Positions 7,632-17,268 are shown, counted from the stretch's first letter. The stretch: 64,000 nt of DNA from Sandaracinobacteroides hominis (GCF_016464365.1 NZ_JADCUC010000001.1:620001-684000), one strand, 5' to 3'. Made by a program: numbers and translations. The notes: generated from the letters alone by a model not told the origin.

Positions 7632-8416
7632 AGGTCGAACTCTGCAATCAGCGGCACATGGTCGGAGGGGCGCTGCCATCCGCGCGCCGGGACGAGTGTG
7701 GTGAGCGAGCGGGCGGTGGGCAACAGCTCTGGCGAACACCAGACATGATCGAGGCGGCGGCCACGGTTGGAGGCCTCCCAGTCGTTCGCGCGGTAGCTCC
7801 ACCAGGTGTAGAGGCGCTGCGGCGCGGGCACGAAATGGCGGCCGAGATCGACCCAGTTGTGGCTTTTCTGCAGGGCGTTGAGGGCGGCGACCTCCACGGG
7901 GGTGTGGCTGACGACGTTGAGCAGGGCCTTGTGGTCCCAGACGTCCTCGGGGAGCGGGGCGATGTTGAAATCGCCGAGGATGATCGAGGGTTCGCGGATG
8001 GCGGCCGACCAGTCTGTCATGCGCTGCAGGAAATCGAGCTTCTGGCCGAACTTCGGGTTGAGCGTCCGGTCCGGGATGTCTCCGCCGGCGGGCACATAGA
8101 CATTGTGCAGGGCGACGCCGGACGGGAGGCGGACTGCGATATGGCGGGCCTCTCCATTTGCCTGCCAGTCGTGGCGGCAATCCAGCTCAAGCGGGATTCG
8201 CGACAGGATGGCGACTCCGTGGTGCATGCGCTGGCCGGTGGTGAAGATGTGGCGGAAGCCCAGCTCGTTCACGGACGCGAGCGGGAAGCTGTTATCCTCG
8301 CACTTGGTTTCCTGCAGGCAGAGGATATCGATGGCGTAGGTATCGAGCAGCTGCTCGAGGAGGTGGGGCCGGGCGCGGATGCTGTTGATGTTCCAGCTGG
8401 CTATTCGAAGCGACAT
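7628..8416 (-). CDS. xth: Exodeoxyribonuclease III
   Basis: This 262-residue enzyme belongs to the Xth/APE family, which cuts abasic sites and removes 3' blocking groups during base-excision repair. The family blocks are in order: ASWNINSIRAR (metal-binding Asn), CLQETKCED (metal-binding Glu), the LGDFNIAP catalytic block, RLDHVWCSPEL, and SDHVPLIAEF with the catalytic Asp-His pair. Length and order are standard. It is cotranscribed with ribA through a 4-bp stop/start overlap. A GC-rich hairpin lies about 85 bp upstream of the start and probably separates it from genes further upstream. Confidence 0.95.
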   Translation of the reverse strand: MSLRIASWNINSIRARPHLLEQLLDTYAIDILCLQETKCEDNSFPLASVNELGFRHIFTTGQRMHHGVAILSRIPLELDCRHDWQANGEARHIAVRLPSGVALHNVYVPAGGDIPDRTLNPKFGQKLDFLQRMTDWSAAIREPSIILGDFNIAPLPEDVWDHKALLNVVSHTPVEVAALNALQKSHNWVDLGRHFVPAPQRLYTWWSYRANDWEASNRGRRLDHVWCSPELLPTARSLTTLVPARGWQRPSDHVPLIAEFDL

Positions 8417-8499
8417 CCGGGCGGAATAGGACGCAGCGCGCGGCAGGTCACGCGCATATTGTGGGAGGGAAGGGATATGGGGACGGCCACATATAAGTT

Positions 8500-8531
8500 G
8501 GCCCCCGCTCCGGGGGCATGGAGCGGGGGCC
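8500..8531. terminator. Strong GC hairpin, probable terminator
   Basis: GGCCCCCGCTCC (8500-8511) and its exact complement (8520-8531) form a 12-bp stem with an 8-nt loop. Only a short T run (GTTT) follows on the plus strand and none on the minus strand, so it is not a textbook intrinsic terminator. It follows a 36-codon minus-strand frame and precedes the xth promoter region, where it could end upstream transcripts. Confidence 0.6.
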
Positions 8532-8565
8532 GTTTATGCGTTCGTCACGCAGTTGGCGTGCCATA

Positions 8566-8676
8566 CTACCGGGCAACAGGGGGCAAATCCCGATAGTCGA
8601 CCTTCACCAACACCCAGACACTAGCAGAGTAAATCTTGCCTGCGCCTGAATGAAGCCTATTTCCTGCTGTGAACAT
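8566..8676 (-). CDS. Possible 36-residue small protein
   Basis: An ATG-initiated frame of 36 codons (MFTAGNRLHSGAGK... ending VDYRDLPPVAR) lies alone in the lolA-xth gap and is followed after 34 bp by a 12-bp-stem hairpin. TTGACA, a good -35 sequence, occurs at 8683-8688 on the same strand, but it is too close to this ATG to serve it. The transcript may therefore start lower and use an internal GTG (VLVKVDYRD). No ribosome-binding site is evident. It may instead be a small RNA. I do not recognise the peptide. Confidence 0.35.
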   Translation of the reverse strand: MFTAGNRLHSGAGKIYSASVWVLVKVDYRDLPPVAR

Positions 8677-8763
8677 AAATTGTCAAACAATTTTCCAGCA
8701 AATGGGCCCGAATCGGCTGGGTTTCGGCACAATGCGGGCGATTCACGCGGCAGGCGGAATAGC

Positions 8764-9390
8764 TTAGCCTGTCTTGCCCGGAGGGCGGTTTTTCGGCCTT
8801 GGGTCGCGAAACGCAAAGGCCGAATCGGAAATGGCAACATTCGTGCGAATATTTTTGAGCTCAACCGAGGTCAGATTGTTCTGCGCGTCGGTGACCCGCC
8901 AGCCTTTCAGGCGATAGCCACCCGGCGAGGCAGAATCCGGAGCCAGAAAGAAGAGGATACGGCCGATTTCGGGCCGCTTTGGATCCTGCGCGAGGACGGC
9001 GATCTGGCCCGGAAACGGGCTTTCCGATTCGGGAAGCACGCGGGCGATTCGGCTGAGGTCTGCCTTTGGGTCGAGGAGGACGCCCAGCGGAGTCGACCGA
9101 ACGGGCCATTGCGAGACCTGCGAGACCTTGTAGTCGACGAAGGAGAGGTATCTGCCGTCGGCGACGACCAGCCAGGGCACGTCCTTGCCGTAGTCGAAAC
9201 GGATTCGGCCGGGGCGCTTCAGCAACATGGTGCCGCGCGCGATCTTGCCGTCGGCAGCGGTCTGCTCGAAATCGGCGGTCATCGTGGTGGTGGCGACCAG
9301 AGCGCGCTGGATATCCTGCAATGAGGCGGTTGCGGCGACAGCCGGTGCCGAGAGGAAGGCGAAGGCGCCAAGGGCGAGGAAATGGTTCAT
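8764..9390 (-). CDS. lolA: Outer-membrane lipoprotein carrier protein LolA
   Basis: The 208-residue periplasmic protein has a signal peptide (FLALGAFAFLSAPAVA, cleaved near residue 20) and the LolA pattern: an early MTADFEQTAADGKIARG strand, then LKRPGRIRFDYGKDVPWLVV. LolA ferries lipoproteins released by LolCDE to the outer membrane. The rest of the sequence (SQWPVRSTPLGVLLD) fits the alphaproteobacterial form. Its ATG overlaps the gph stop (ATGA), so the two genes are cotranscribed. The start gives a correctly sized signal peptide. Confidence 0.9.
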   Translation of the reverse strand: MNHFLALGAFAFLSAPAVAATASLQDIQRALVATTTMTADFEQTAADGKIARGTMLLKRPGRIRFDYGKDVPWLVVADGRYLSFVDYKVSQVSQWPVRSTPLGVLLDPKADLSRIARVLPESESPFPGQIAVLAQDPKRPEIGRILFFLAPDSASPGGYRLKGWRVTDAQNNLTSVELKNIRTNVAISDSAFAFRDPRPKNRPPGKTG

Positions 9391-10079
9391 GCCATCATGC
9401 CTTGCCCGCTGGCCATGAACTGCCTTTGAATGTCGGCAATCGCCGGACAAAGCTCGTCGAAATGGTGGATCAGCCTGTCGGTGCGCAGCTCTGCGACAGG
9501 TTCGGCGGAATAGCCGAAGGATACCAGCACCAGCGGGACGCCGGCGGCGTGGGCCGTGTCGGCGTCCGTCTTGCTGTCGCCGACGAAGATGCAGCGGGTG
9601 CCGCCGGCCTCTGCAAGCGTGTCGGTGAGGTGGCGCGGATCGGGCTTGCGGTAGGGTCGGGAATCGGCGCCGAGGATGGCGGCAAAGCGCCCTTCCCAGC
9701 CGAGGGCTTCCACCAGGGCCCGGGCGAGCGCGACGGGCTTGTTGGTGCAGATGGCGAGCTTCAGTCCTTGTCCGGCGAGGGTGTCGAGCGCCTGCTCGAC
9801 GCCGGCGAACGGGTGGCTGTGGTCGGCGATATGGGCGCCATAATAGTCGAGGAAGGGCTGCACCCCTGCCTCTACCAGATCGGGCGTCCACTCGCCGCTG
9901 TGGGCAAGCCCGCGTTCGAGCAGCTTGCGGGCGCCGTGGCCGACCATCTGGCGGACGGCGGACGGATCCACAGGCGGGCGGCCGAGCGCGCCGAGGGCGT
10001 GGTTGAGGCTGGCGGTGAGGTCGCCGGCGGTTTCGACGAGGGTGCCGTCGAGGTCGAAGAGGATGCTGTCGAATTCCAT
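9387..10079 (-). CDS. gph: Phosphoglycolate phosphatase (HAD family)
   Basis: This 230-residue HAD-superfamily hydrolase has motif I FDLDGTLVET (nucleophile Asp8), a small helical cap, motif II ICTNKP, motif III with KPDP, and motif IV FVGDSKTDAD. The combination and size match Gph, which removes 2-phosphoglycolate formed during repair of oxidised DNA ends. Related HAD phosphatases cannot be fully excluded. It is the first gene of a two-gene operon with lolA and is divergent from glmU with 64 bp between them. Confidence 0.85.
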   Translation of the reverse strand: MEFDSILFDLDGTLVETAGDLTASLNHALGALGRPPVDPSAVRQMVGHGARKLLERGLAHSGEWTPDLVEAGVQPFLDYYGAHIADHSHPFAGVEQALDTLAGQGLKLAICTNKPVALARALVEALGWEGRFAAILGADSRPYRKPDPRHLTDTLAEAGGTRCIFVGDSKTDADTAHAAGVPLVLVSFGYSAEPVAELRTDRLIHHFDELCPAIADIQRQFMASGQGMMA

Positions 10080-10143
10080 GCGCCCTGCCCTAGCGGCGTG
10101 CGCGTGGCTTTTCTATCGCCTTGCGGTGTGGCAGGGCGCGGCC

Positions 10144-11505
10144 ATGCTTTCGGAACTTCACCGGCCTGTCGCCGCGATCGTCCTTGCTGCCGGCAAGGGA
10201 ACCCGCATGCGTTCCGATCTGCACAAGGTGCTGCACCCGGTGGGCGGGCGGCCGATGCTGATGCATCTGCTGGCCAGCCTGGCGCCGTTGCAGCCGCAGC
10301 GGACCGTGGTTGTGGTGGGCGATCGTGCCGAGCAACTGGAACGGGCGCTGAAAGGGCGCGAGGTTGCGCTGGTGACGCAATCGCCGCAGCTGGGGACCGG
10401 GCATGCGGTGCTGCAGGCGGAGGCGGCGCTGGCCGGCTTTTCGGGGACGGTGCTGATCCTGTTTGGCGATGTGCCGCTGGTGACGACGGCGACCATGCAA
10501 CGTCTGGTGGCGGCGGTGGACGGCGATGGCCCGGCGATTGCCGTGCTGGGTTTCCGGCCGGCGAATCCGGGCGCTTATGGGCGGATCCTGGCGCATGCCG
10601 ACGGGCGCATTGCGAAGATGGTGGAGGCGAAGGACGCGAGCGCGGCGGAGCTGGCGGAGCGGCTGTGCAATTCCGGGCTGATGGCGGTGCGGTCGGAAGT
10701 CTTGTTTGCGCTGCTGCACCAGGTGGGCAATGCGAATGCGGCCGGGGAATATTATCTGCCCGATATCGTGATGCTGGCGGCGGGCGCCGGGCTGGTGAGC
10801 GTGGTGCAGGAAGGTTCGGCTGACGAGGTTATCGGCGTGAACAGCCGGGGCGAGCTGGCGATGGCGGAGGCGCTGTTTCAGGCGGCGCGGCGGGCCGAGG
10901 TGATGGAGGCGGGGGTGTCGCTGGTTGCGCCGGAGACGGTGTTCCTGTCGCATGATACGGTGCTGGGGCATGACTGCCTGGTGGAGCCGAATGTCGTGTT
11001 TGCGCCGGGCGTGACGGTGGCGGATGGGGTGAAGATCCGCGCCTTTTCGCATCTGGAGGGGGCGACCGTCGCGGCGGGTTGCGAGGTGGGGCCTTATGCC
11101 CGGCTGCGGCCCGGAACGGTGCTGGAGGCCGGCGCCAAAGTCGGCAATTTTGTCGAGACGAAGAATGTGCGGATGGGCGCGGGGGCGAAGGCCAATCACC
11201 TGACCTATCTGGGCGATGCGTCGGTGGGGGCTGGATCGAACATCGGCGCGGGGACGATCACCTGCAACTATGACGGATACTTCAAATATCGCACCGAGAT
11301 CGGCGAAGGGGCGTTCATCGGCTCCAACTCGGCGCTGGTCGCTCCGGTGACGATCGGCGCGGGCGCCATCGTGGGGGCGGGCAGTACGGTCACGCGGGAT
11401 GTTGCCGCCGATGCGCTGGTGCTGGTGCGGCCGGAACAGGCAGAAAAAAGGGGTTGGGCCGCGCGCTTTCGCTCGGCGATGAAGGCCCGGAAGGAAAAGC
11501 CATAA
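10144..11505 (+). CDS. glmU: Bifunctional GlcNAc-1-P uridyltransferase / GlcN-1-P acetyltransferase
   Basis: GlmU makes UDP-GlcNAc for peptidoglycan and lipopolysaccharide in the cytosol. The 453 residues comprise the uridyltransferase domain (about 1-230, nucleotide loop VLAAGKGTRM, then GTGHAVLQAE and FGDVPLV) and a left-handed beta-helix acetyltransferase domain (about 250-440) with ARLRPGTVLEAGAKVGNFVE and TITCNYDGYFKYRT. The chosen ATG begins MLSELHRPVAAIVLAAGKG. It is followed after one base by glmS, so the two enzymes of amino-sugar synthesis form an operon. Confidence 0.97.
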   Translation: MLSELHRPVAAIVLAAGKGTRMRSDLHKVLHPVGGRPMLMHLLASLAPLQPQRTVVVVGDRAEQLERALKGREVALVTQSPQLGTGHAVLQAEAALAGFSGTVLILFGDVPLVTTATMQRLVAAVDGDGPAIAVLGFRPANPGAYGRILAHADGRIAKMVEAKDASAAELAERLCNSGLMAVRSEVLFALLHQVGNANAAGEYYLPDIVMLAAGAGLVSVVQEGSADEVIGVNSRGELAMAEALFQAARRAEVMEAGVSLVAPETVFLSHDTVLGHDCLVEPNVVFAPGVTVADGVKIRAFSHLEGATVAAGCEVGPYARLRPGTVLEAGAKVGNFVETKNVRMGAGAKANHLTYLGDASVGAGSNIGAGTITCNYDGYFKYRTEIGEGAFIGSNSALVAPVTIGAGAIVGAGSTVTRDVAADALVLVRPEQAEKRGWAARFRSAMKARKEKP

Positions 11506-11506
11506 G

Positions 11507-13330
11507 ATGTGCGGGATCGTGGGGATATTGGGCCAGGCCGATGTGGCGCGCGAGCTGGTGGATGGGCTGAAACGGCTGGAATATCGCGGCTATGACTCCG
11601 CCGGCATCTGCACGATCGTGGATGGGCAGTTCGGGAGGCGGCGGGCGGAAGGGAAGCTGAAGAACCTGACGGCGCGGCTGGATGCCGAGCCGCTGAAGGG
11701 GCGTTCGGGCATTGCCCACACCCGCTGGGCAACCCATGGTGCGCCGACGGTGGATAATGCGCATCCGCATATCGTGGGCGACGTGGCGGTGGTGCACAAC
11801 GGCATCATCGAGAATTTCAAGCCGCTGCGCGACATGCTGCTGGCCGAGGGCCGCGTGTTTCTATCGGAGACCGATACCGAAGTGGTGGGGCATCTGGTGG
11901 CGCGTGAGCTGGAGGCGGGGAAATCGCCGACCGAAGCTGTCGCGGAGGTGTTGCCGAAGCTGCATGGGGCCTTTGCGCTGGCGCTGCTGTTCCGCAACGA
12001 CCCCGACCTGCTGATCGGGGCGCGGCTTGGGGCTCCGCTGACCGTTGGTTACGGCGACGGCGAGAATTATCTGGGTTCGGATGCGCTGGCGCTGGCGGGA
12101 CTGACGCAGCGGATTGCCTATCTGGAGGAAGGCGACTGGGTGGTTGTGCGGCGCGCGAGCGTCGAGGTTTTCGACCGCGACAATCGGCCGGCGCAGCGCC
12201 CGGTGGTGTCTTCCGGGGTTTCGGCGACGATCACCGAGAAGGGCAACTATCGGCACTTCATGCAGAAGGAGATCTTCGAGCAGCCGCTGGTGGTGGCGCA
12301 GACGCTGCATTCCTATCTGAAGCCGCTGCAGGGCCAGGTGGCGCTGCCGATTCCGGATTTCGATTTTTCCGGTGTGAAGCGGGTGCAGATCGTCGCCTGC
12401 GGCACGAGCTATTATGCCGGGATGGTGGCGAGCTATTGGCTGGAGAAGTTCGCGCGAATTCCGGTGGAAATCGATTACGCCTCGGAGTTTCGCTATCGCG
12501 AGCCGGTGCTGGAGCCGGGGGGGCTGGCGCTGTTCATCAGCCAGTCCGGAGAAACGGCGGACACGCTGGCGGCGCTGCGGCATGCCAAGGCCGAGGGGCA
12601 GAAGATCGCCGCAGTGGTGAATGTGCCGACCAGTTCGATGGCGCGGGAAGCGGACCTGCTGCTCCCCACGCATGCGGGGACGGAGATCGGCGTTGCCTCT
12701 ACCAAGGCCTTTACCTGCCAGCTGGCGGTGCTGGCGGCCCTGGCGGCGAATCTGGCCCGGGTGCGGGGGAAATTTTCCGCTGATGACGAGCGCGAGATCG
12801 TTAGCCATCTGGCGGAAGTGCCGGCGGCGCTGAACGCGGCGCTGAACCATGACGAGGCGATTGCCGAGATCGCCCCGCTGATCGCGAAGGCGCGCGACGT
12901 GCTCTATCTGGGACGCGGGCCGGAGTTTGCGATGGCGATGGAAGGGGCGCTGAAGCTGAAGGAAATCAGCTATATCCACGCCGAGGGCTATGCCGCCGGC
13001 GAGATGAAGCATGGGCCGATTGCCTTGATCGACGAGGATGTGCCGGTGATCGTGCTGGCGCCCTCTGGCCCGTTGTTCGAGAAGACGGTTTCCAACATGC
13101 AGGAAGTGCGGGCGCGGGGTGGGCGCATTATCCTGATTTCGGATGCCGAAGGGATCCGGCAGGCGGGCGAAGGCACGGTTGCGACCATCGAAATGCCGCA
13201 GGTGCATCCGCTGATTGCGCCCATCGTCTATGCCGTGCCGGTGCAGCTGCTCGCCTATCATGTGGCGGTGGCGAAGGGGACCGACGTGGACCAGCCCCGG
13301 AACCTCGCGAAATCGGTGACGGTGGAATGA
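11507..13330 (+). CDS. glmS: Glutamine-fructose-6-phosphate aminotransferase
   Basis: GlmS converts fructose-6-phosphate and glutamine into glucosamine-6-phosphate, the entry step to UDP-GlcNAc. The 607-residue length is standard. Cys2 of MCGIVGILG is the glutaminase nucleophile; the N-terminal domain also has YRGYDSAGI and HTRWATHG. Two sugar-isomerase (SIS) domains follow, with CGTSYYAGMV, SQSGETADTL, EGALKLKEISYIHAEGYAAG, and the C-terminal LAKSVTVE. It starts one base after the glmU stop. Confidence 0.98.
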   Translation: MCGIVGILGQADVARELVDGLKRLEYRGYDSAGICTIVDGQFGRRRAEGKLKNLTARLDAEPLKGRSGIAHTRWATHGAPTVDNAHPHIVGDVAVVHNGIIENFKPLRDMLLAEGRVFLSETDTEVVGHLVARELEAGKSPTEAVAEVLPKLHGAFALALLFRNDPDLLIGARLGAPLTVGYGDGENYLGSDALALAGLTQRIAYLEEGDWVVVRRASVEVFDRDNRPAQRPVVSSGVSATITEKGNYRHFMQKEIFEQPLVVAQTLHSYLKPLQGQVALPIPDFDFSGVKRVQIVACGTSYYAGMVASYWLEKFARIPVEIDYASEFRYREPVLEPGGLALFISQSGETADTLAALRHAKAEGQKIAAVVNVPTSSMAREADLLLPTHAGTEIGVASTKAFTCQLAVLAALAANLARVRGKFSADDEREIVSHLAEVPAALNAALNHDEAIAEIAPLIAKARDVLYLGRGPEFAMAMEGALKLKEISYIHAEGYAAGEMKHGPIALIDEDVPVIVLAPSGPLFEKTVSNMQEVRARGGRIILISDAEGIRQAGEGTVATIEMPQVHPLIAPIVYAVPVQLLAYHVAVAKGTDVDQPRNLAKSVTVE

Positions 13331-13340
13331 GGCGGCTGCG

Positions 13341-14033
13341 GTGAGGCATGGTGACAATCCGCACCGGGTGAACCGGATCGGCTGGCTGCGGGCCGGCGTG
13401 CTGGGGGCGAATGACGGGATTGTCTCGACGGCGGCGCTGATCGTGGGGATCGCGGCGGCCTCGACCGATCGCCACGGAATCATATTGGCGGGGACTGCGG
13501 CGCTGGTGGCGGGCGCGATGTCGATGGCGGCCGGTGAATATGTGTCGGTCAGTTCGCAGGCCGATACCGAAAAGGCCGATCTGGAACTGGAGAAGCGGCA
13601 TCTGGCCGACGACCCGGCTGCCGAGCTGGAGGAGCTGGCGGGCATCTGGCGGGATCGCGGGTTGAGCGCGGGCCTGGCGCTGGAGGTGGCGAAGGAATTT
13701 ACCGCAAAGGATGCGCTGGCGGCGCATGCGCGGGATGAGCTGGGGCTTTCGGACGAGTTTGTGGCGCGGCCGGTGCAGGCGGCAGTGACCTCTGCCCTCA
13801 CCTTCTCGGCCGGGGCAGCGCTGCCGCTGGCCGCCGCCTTGCTGGCGCCTCCGCAGGCGATCATTCTGGCGGTTTCGGTCGCTTCTTTGCTCTTTCTGGC
13901 CGGGCTGGGGGCGGTCGGGGCGGCATTGGGCGGTGCGCCGCGGTTGAAAGCCTCGGTCCGGGTTGCGTTCTGGGGGGCGGTGGCGCTGGGCGCTACGGCT
14001 CTTGTGGGGCGCTTGTTTGGAGCGGCCGTATGA
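13341..14033 (+). CDS. VIT1/CCC1-family membrane protein
   Basis: The 230-residue protein matches the VIT1/CCC1 transporter family, some members of which move iron or manganese across membranes. GWLRAGVLGANDGIVSTAAL in the first helix and AGAMSMAAGEYVSVSSQAD are the signature. Three further helices are predicted around 150-230. A cytosolic helical segment (about 75-145) separates the halves. The start is GTG. It follows glmS by 10 bp and overlaps the next gene (ATGA). The substrate is not known; the usual iron/manganese call is inference. Confidence 0.85.
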   Translation: MRHGDNPHRVNRIGWLRAGVLGANDGIVSTAALIVGIAAASTDRHGIILAGTAALVAGAMSMAAGEYVSVSSQADTEKADLELEKRHLADDPAAELEELAGIWRDRGLSAGLALEVAKEFTAKDALAAHARDELGLSDEFVARPVQAAVTSALTFSAGAALPLAAALLAPPQAIILAVSVASLLFLAGLGAVGAALGGAPRLKASVRVAFWGAVALGATALVGRLFGAAV

Positions 14034-14395
14034 AGCTTTCCGGCGGATGCCATTGCGGAGCGGTGCGCTTCGAAGCGGAGGCGGCCGACGATGTGCGGCT
14101 GCTCGATTGCAACTGCTCGGTCTGCAGCATGACCGGATTCCTGCACCTGATCGTGGACAAGGCGGACTTCCGGCTGCTGTCGGGCGAGGCCGAGCTGACC
14201 GCATATCGCTTTGGCACAGGGGCCGCGCTGCATCTGTTCTGCAGGGTTTGCGGGGTCAAGAGTTTCTATCATCCGCGCTCGCACCCGGATGGAATCAGTA
14301 TCAACGCCCATGCGCTTGACGGCGATGGCTGGCGCGAGCTGCCGGTGGACGCATTCGACGGGCGGAACTGGGAACAGGCGCGAGCCGCTCTCTGA
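14030..14395 (+). CDS. GFA-family (Mss4-fold) zinc-binding protein
   Basis: The 121-residue protein has the cysteine pattern of the GFA family: GGCHCGAVRFE at residues 5-15, LDCNCSVCSMTGF, and FCRVCGVKSFYH. These ligands bind two zinc ions in the Mss4-like fold. Family members are named after a glutathione-dependent formaldehyde-activating enzyme, but that activity is disputed, so no reaction is assigned. It is translationally coupled to the VIT1-like gene upstream, and a glutathione reductase gene follows. Confidence 0.88.
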   Translation: MKLSGGCHCGAVRFEAEAADDVRLLDCNCSVCSMTGFLHLIVDKADFRLLSGEAELTAYRFGTGAALHLFCRVCGVKSFYHPRSHPDGISINAHALDGDGWRELPVDAFDGRNWEQARAAL

Positions 14396-14464
14396 CGCTT
14401 ATCGAGAGGCTGAATTGGCGGTGCCGGGCCTCTAATCCTATCTGCCACACGAAAGGTGGGCCTT

Positions 14465-15805
14465 ATGGCATTCGACTTTGACTATTTCGTAATCGGCGCG
14501 GGCTCTGGCGGGGTGCGGTCTTCGCGGATCGCCGCCGGGCATGGGGCGAAGGTGGCGATTGCCGAGGAGTTCCGCGTGGGGGGCACCTGCGTGATACGCG
14601 GCTGTGTGCCGAAGAAGCTGCTGGTGATCGGGGCGCATTTTGCCGAAGATCTGGAAGATGCGCGTCGCTTTGGCTGGACCATCGGCGAAAAGAGCTTCGA
14701 CTGGGCGACGCTGCGAGACAATGTGCTGGACGATGTGACCCGGATCAGCGGCGCCTATCAATCGACGCTGGATACGCACCAGGTGGAGACGTTCCGCACG
14801 CGCGCCACCATCAGCGCTCCGAATGAAGTGACGGTGGATGGGCGCAAGGTGACGGCGAAGCATGTGCTGGTGGCGACCGGCGCGCGGCCGCTGGTGCCGG
14901 ACATTCCGGGCGCGGAATTCGGGATTACGTCGAACGAGGTGTTCAACCTGCCCGAGCTGCCCAAACGCGCCGTGATCTGCGGCGCCGGCTATATCGCCAA
15001 CGAGCTGGCGGGCATCCTGCACGAGCTGGGGGTGGACGTGACGCTGATTGTGCGGTCCGACACGTTGCTGCGGGGGTGGGATCGATCGCTTGCGGATCGG
15101 TTGCTGGCGATTTCGACCGAGAAGGGGATCCAGTTCCGCTTCAACATGAAGCCCGAACGGGTGGAAAAGCGCGAAGACGGCAAGCTGGAGATTTTCTGCG
15201 CCAATGGCCGTTCGATGGAAACCGACATGCTGCTGTGGGCGGTTGGACGGCAGCCGAACAGCGAGGGCCTGGGGCTGGAGGCGCTGGGCATCGAGCTGAA
15301 GCCGAATGGCGCCATCCCGGTGGATGCGGACAGCCATACGTCGCTGCCCTGGTTGCATGCGGTGGGCGACGTGACCGACCGGCTGCAGCTGACGCCGATT
15401 GCCATCCGCGAAGGGCATGCGCTGGCCGACGGACTTTTTGGGGACAAGCACTGGCAGGTGGATCATTCGATGGTGCCGTCGGCCGTCTTCAGCCACCCGC
15501 CGCTGGCGAGCGTGGGGATGACCGAGGGCGAGGCCCGTAACAAGCTGGGCGATGCCTGCGTGTATACCAGTGATTTCAGGCCGATGAAGAATGTGCTTGC
15601 CGGCCGGAACGAGCGTTCGCTGTACAAGCTGGTGACGGATCGGGCGACAGGCCGGCTGGTGGGCGCGCATATGATCGGGCCGGACGCGCCGGAAATCCTG
15701 CAGGCGCTGGCAATTGCGGTGAAGGCCGGGCTGACCAAGGAGCAGCTGGATTCCACGGTGGCGTTGCACCCGACTATGGCGGAGGAGCTGGTTCTCATGC
15801 GATAG
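14465..15805 (+). CDS. gor: Glutathione-disulfide reductase
   Basis: The 446-residue flavoprotein reduces oxidised glutathione with NADPH. The FAD motif is VIGAGSGGVRSSR, the redox-active disulfide is GGTCVIRGCVPKK, and the NADPH-binding region is ICGAGYIANELAG followed by LIVRSDTLLRGWD, whose arginines fit NADPH. The C-terminal HPTMAEELV carries the catalytic His-Glu pair. The ATG is preceded by AAAGGTGGG. Homodimeric cytosolic enzyme of standard length. Confidence 0.96.
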   Translation: MAFDFDYFVIGAGSGGVRSSRIAAGHGAKVAIAEEFRVGGTCVIRGCVPKKLLVIGAHFAEDLEDARRFGWTIGEKSFDWATLRDNVLDDVTRISGAYQSTLDTHQVETFRTRATISAPNEVTVDGRKVTAKHVLVATGARPLVPDIPGAEFGITSNEVFNLPELPKRAVICGAGYIANELAGILHELGVDVTLIVRSDTLLRGWDRSLADRLLAISTEKGIQFRFNMKPERVEKREDGKLEIFCANGRSMETDMLLWAVGRQPNSEGLGLEALGIELKPNGAIPVDADSHTSLPWLHAVGDVTDRLQLTPIAIREGHALADGLFGDKHWQVDHSMVPSAVFSHPPLASVGMTEGEARNKLGDACVYTSDFRPMKNVLAGRNERSLYKLVTDRATGRLVGAHMIGPDAPEILQALAIAVKAGLTKEQLDSTVALHPTMAEELVLMR

Positions 15806-15837
15806 TGCGGCCTTTCATCGCCTTCGGGGAGGTTGGC

Positions 15838-17268
15838 ATGGCCAGTGTGGAGACGTTGATCCGGAGCGCGGTGATGAAAGGCGTGATGGCAGTTGCCGAT
15901 TTCAATCGCAACCGGATGGACGAGGCGCCGAACCCGTATCTGGAAGGGGTACATGCGCCGCTGCCGCATGAGCAGATGTTCGAAGAGCTGGTGGTGGAAG
16001 GGGACATCCCGGCCGCGCTGAACGGCCTGTATGCGCGAAACGGGCCGAACCCGATCGGCACCGAACATGCCGCAAGCTATCACTGGTTTCTGGGCGATGC
16101 GATGGTGCATGGCGTGCGGCTGCAGGGCGGCAAGGCGCTGTGGTATCGCAACCGCTGGGTGCGCTCCGCCAAGGTCAGCGAGGCGCTGCACGAGCCCCCT
16201 GCCCCCGGGCCGCGGCATCCGCGCGCCGATACGGCCAACACCAATGTCTTTTCCGTGGATGGGCGGATTTTCGCCATCGTCGAGGCGGGTGCGCATCCCG
16301 TGGAGCTGGGGCCGGAGCTGCAGACGATTGCGCACAATCCCTTCGACGGGACGCTGAAGGGTGCCTTTTCCGCACATCCGCATCGCGATCCCGAAACCGG
16401 GCTGCATCACGCCATCTGCTATGATGCAGGGCCGGATGGGCCGGTGCGGCATGTGGTACTGGGGCCGGACGCGCATGTGCTGCGCGAGGAGCCGATTGCG
16501 CTCGCGGACGGGCCCTCCATCCATGACTGCGCGATCACTGCGAAGAATATTCTGGTGTTCGACCTGCCCGTCACCTTCTCGAAGGAGCGGGCGATCAAGG
16601 GGTTCCGCTTTCCGTTCGGCTGGAATCCGGGCCATGGATCGCGCGTGGGGGTGCTGGGGCTGGATGCGCCGGGCAGTTCGATCCGCTGGTCCGACGTGGA
16701 GCCCTGCTATGTGTTTCATCCGGCCAATGCCTTTGAGACCGGGGATGGGCGGATCATTGCCGATGTGGTGACACATGCGCGCATGTTCGCCGACAGCACC
16801 AAGGGTCCGGACAGTCCGGCGATCCGCTTCGAGCGCTGGACCATCGATCCCGAAGGCGGGCGCGTGGAGCGCCGGGTGATCGACGACGCGCCGCAGGAGT
16901 TTCCGCGGCTGGACGAACGACTGACGGGGCGCGCCTATCGCTATGCCTGGACGGCAGCGGCCGAGACGGGCGAGAATCTGGTGGAGAATGCGAGCCGTCT
17001 GTATCGGCACGATCTGGAGACGGGCGCGCGGGAAGTGCGCGAATTCGGAACGGGCTGGCTGGCCGGGGAGTTTGTGCATGTTCCCTATGGACCGGACGAG
17101 CTGGACGGCTGGCTGATCGGGCTGGTGAGCCATGACGAGGCGAACGAAAGTGCGCTGGTGATCCTGGATGCGAAGGATTTCACCGGGCCGGAAGTGGCCC
17201 GCGTACGCATCCCGACGCGGATACCGCCCGGTTTTCACGGCAACTGGATTGCAGCGCGAGAAGTTTAG
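15838..17268 (+). CDS. Carotenoid oxygenase family protein
   Basis: This 476-residue protein is a non-heme iron dioxygenase of the carotenoid/stilbene cleavage family. Histidine-bearing blocks expected to hold the iron are [32 protein letters not shown] and the C-terminal [19 protein letters not shown] near residue 60 is also typical. ATG with GGGGAGG upstream sets the start. Substrate could be a carotenoid, an apocarotenoid or a lignin-derived stilbene; sphingomonads have all three activities, and sequence alone does not decide. It follows gor by 32 bp. Confidence 0.88.
   Translation: MASVETLIRSAVMKGVMAVADFNRNRMDEAPNPYLEGVHAPLPHEQMFEELVVEGDIPAALNGLYARNGPNPIGTEHAASYHWFLGDAMVHGVRLQGGKALWYRNRWVRSAKVSEALHEPPAPGPRHPRADTANTNVFSVDGRIFAIVEAGAHPVELGPELQTIAHNPFDGTLKGAFSAHPHRDPETGLHHAICYDAGPDGPVRHVVLGPDAHVLREEPIALADGPSIHDCAITAKNILVFDLPVTFSKERAIKGFRFPFGWNPGHGSRVGVLGLDAPGSSIRWSDVEPCYVFHPANAFETGDGRIIADVVTHARMFADSTKGPDSPAIRFERWTIDPEGGRVERRVIDDAPQEFPRLDERLTGRAYRYAWTAAAETGENLVENASRLYRHDLETGAREVREFGTGWLAGEFVHVPYGPDELDGWLIGLVSHDEANESALVILDAKDFTGPEVARVRIPTRIPPGFHGNWIAAREV

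Noticed and set aside
9925-10143. Upstream extension of glmU to an earlier start
   Set aside because: It would overlap gph on the other strand, and GlmU family proteins begin close to the VLAAGKGTRM loop.
11861-14311. 816-codon open frame opposite glmS and the VIT1-like gene
   Set aside because: No domain and a biased composition; glmS on the other strand is certain.
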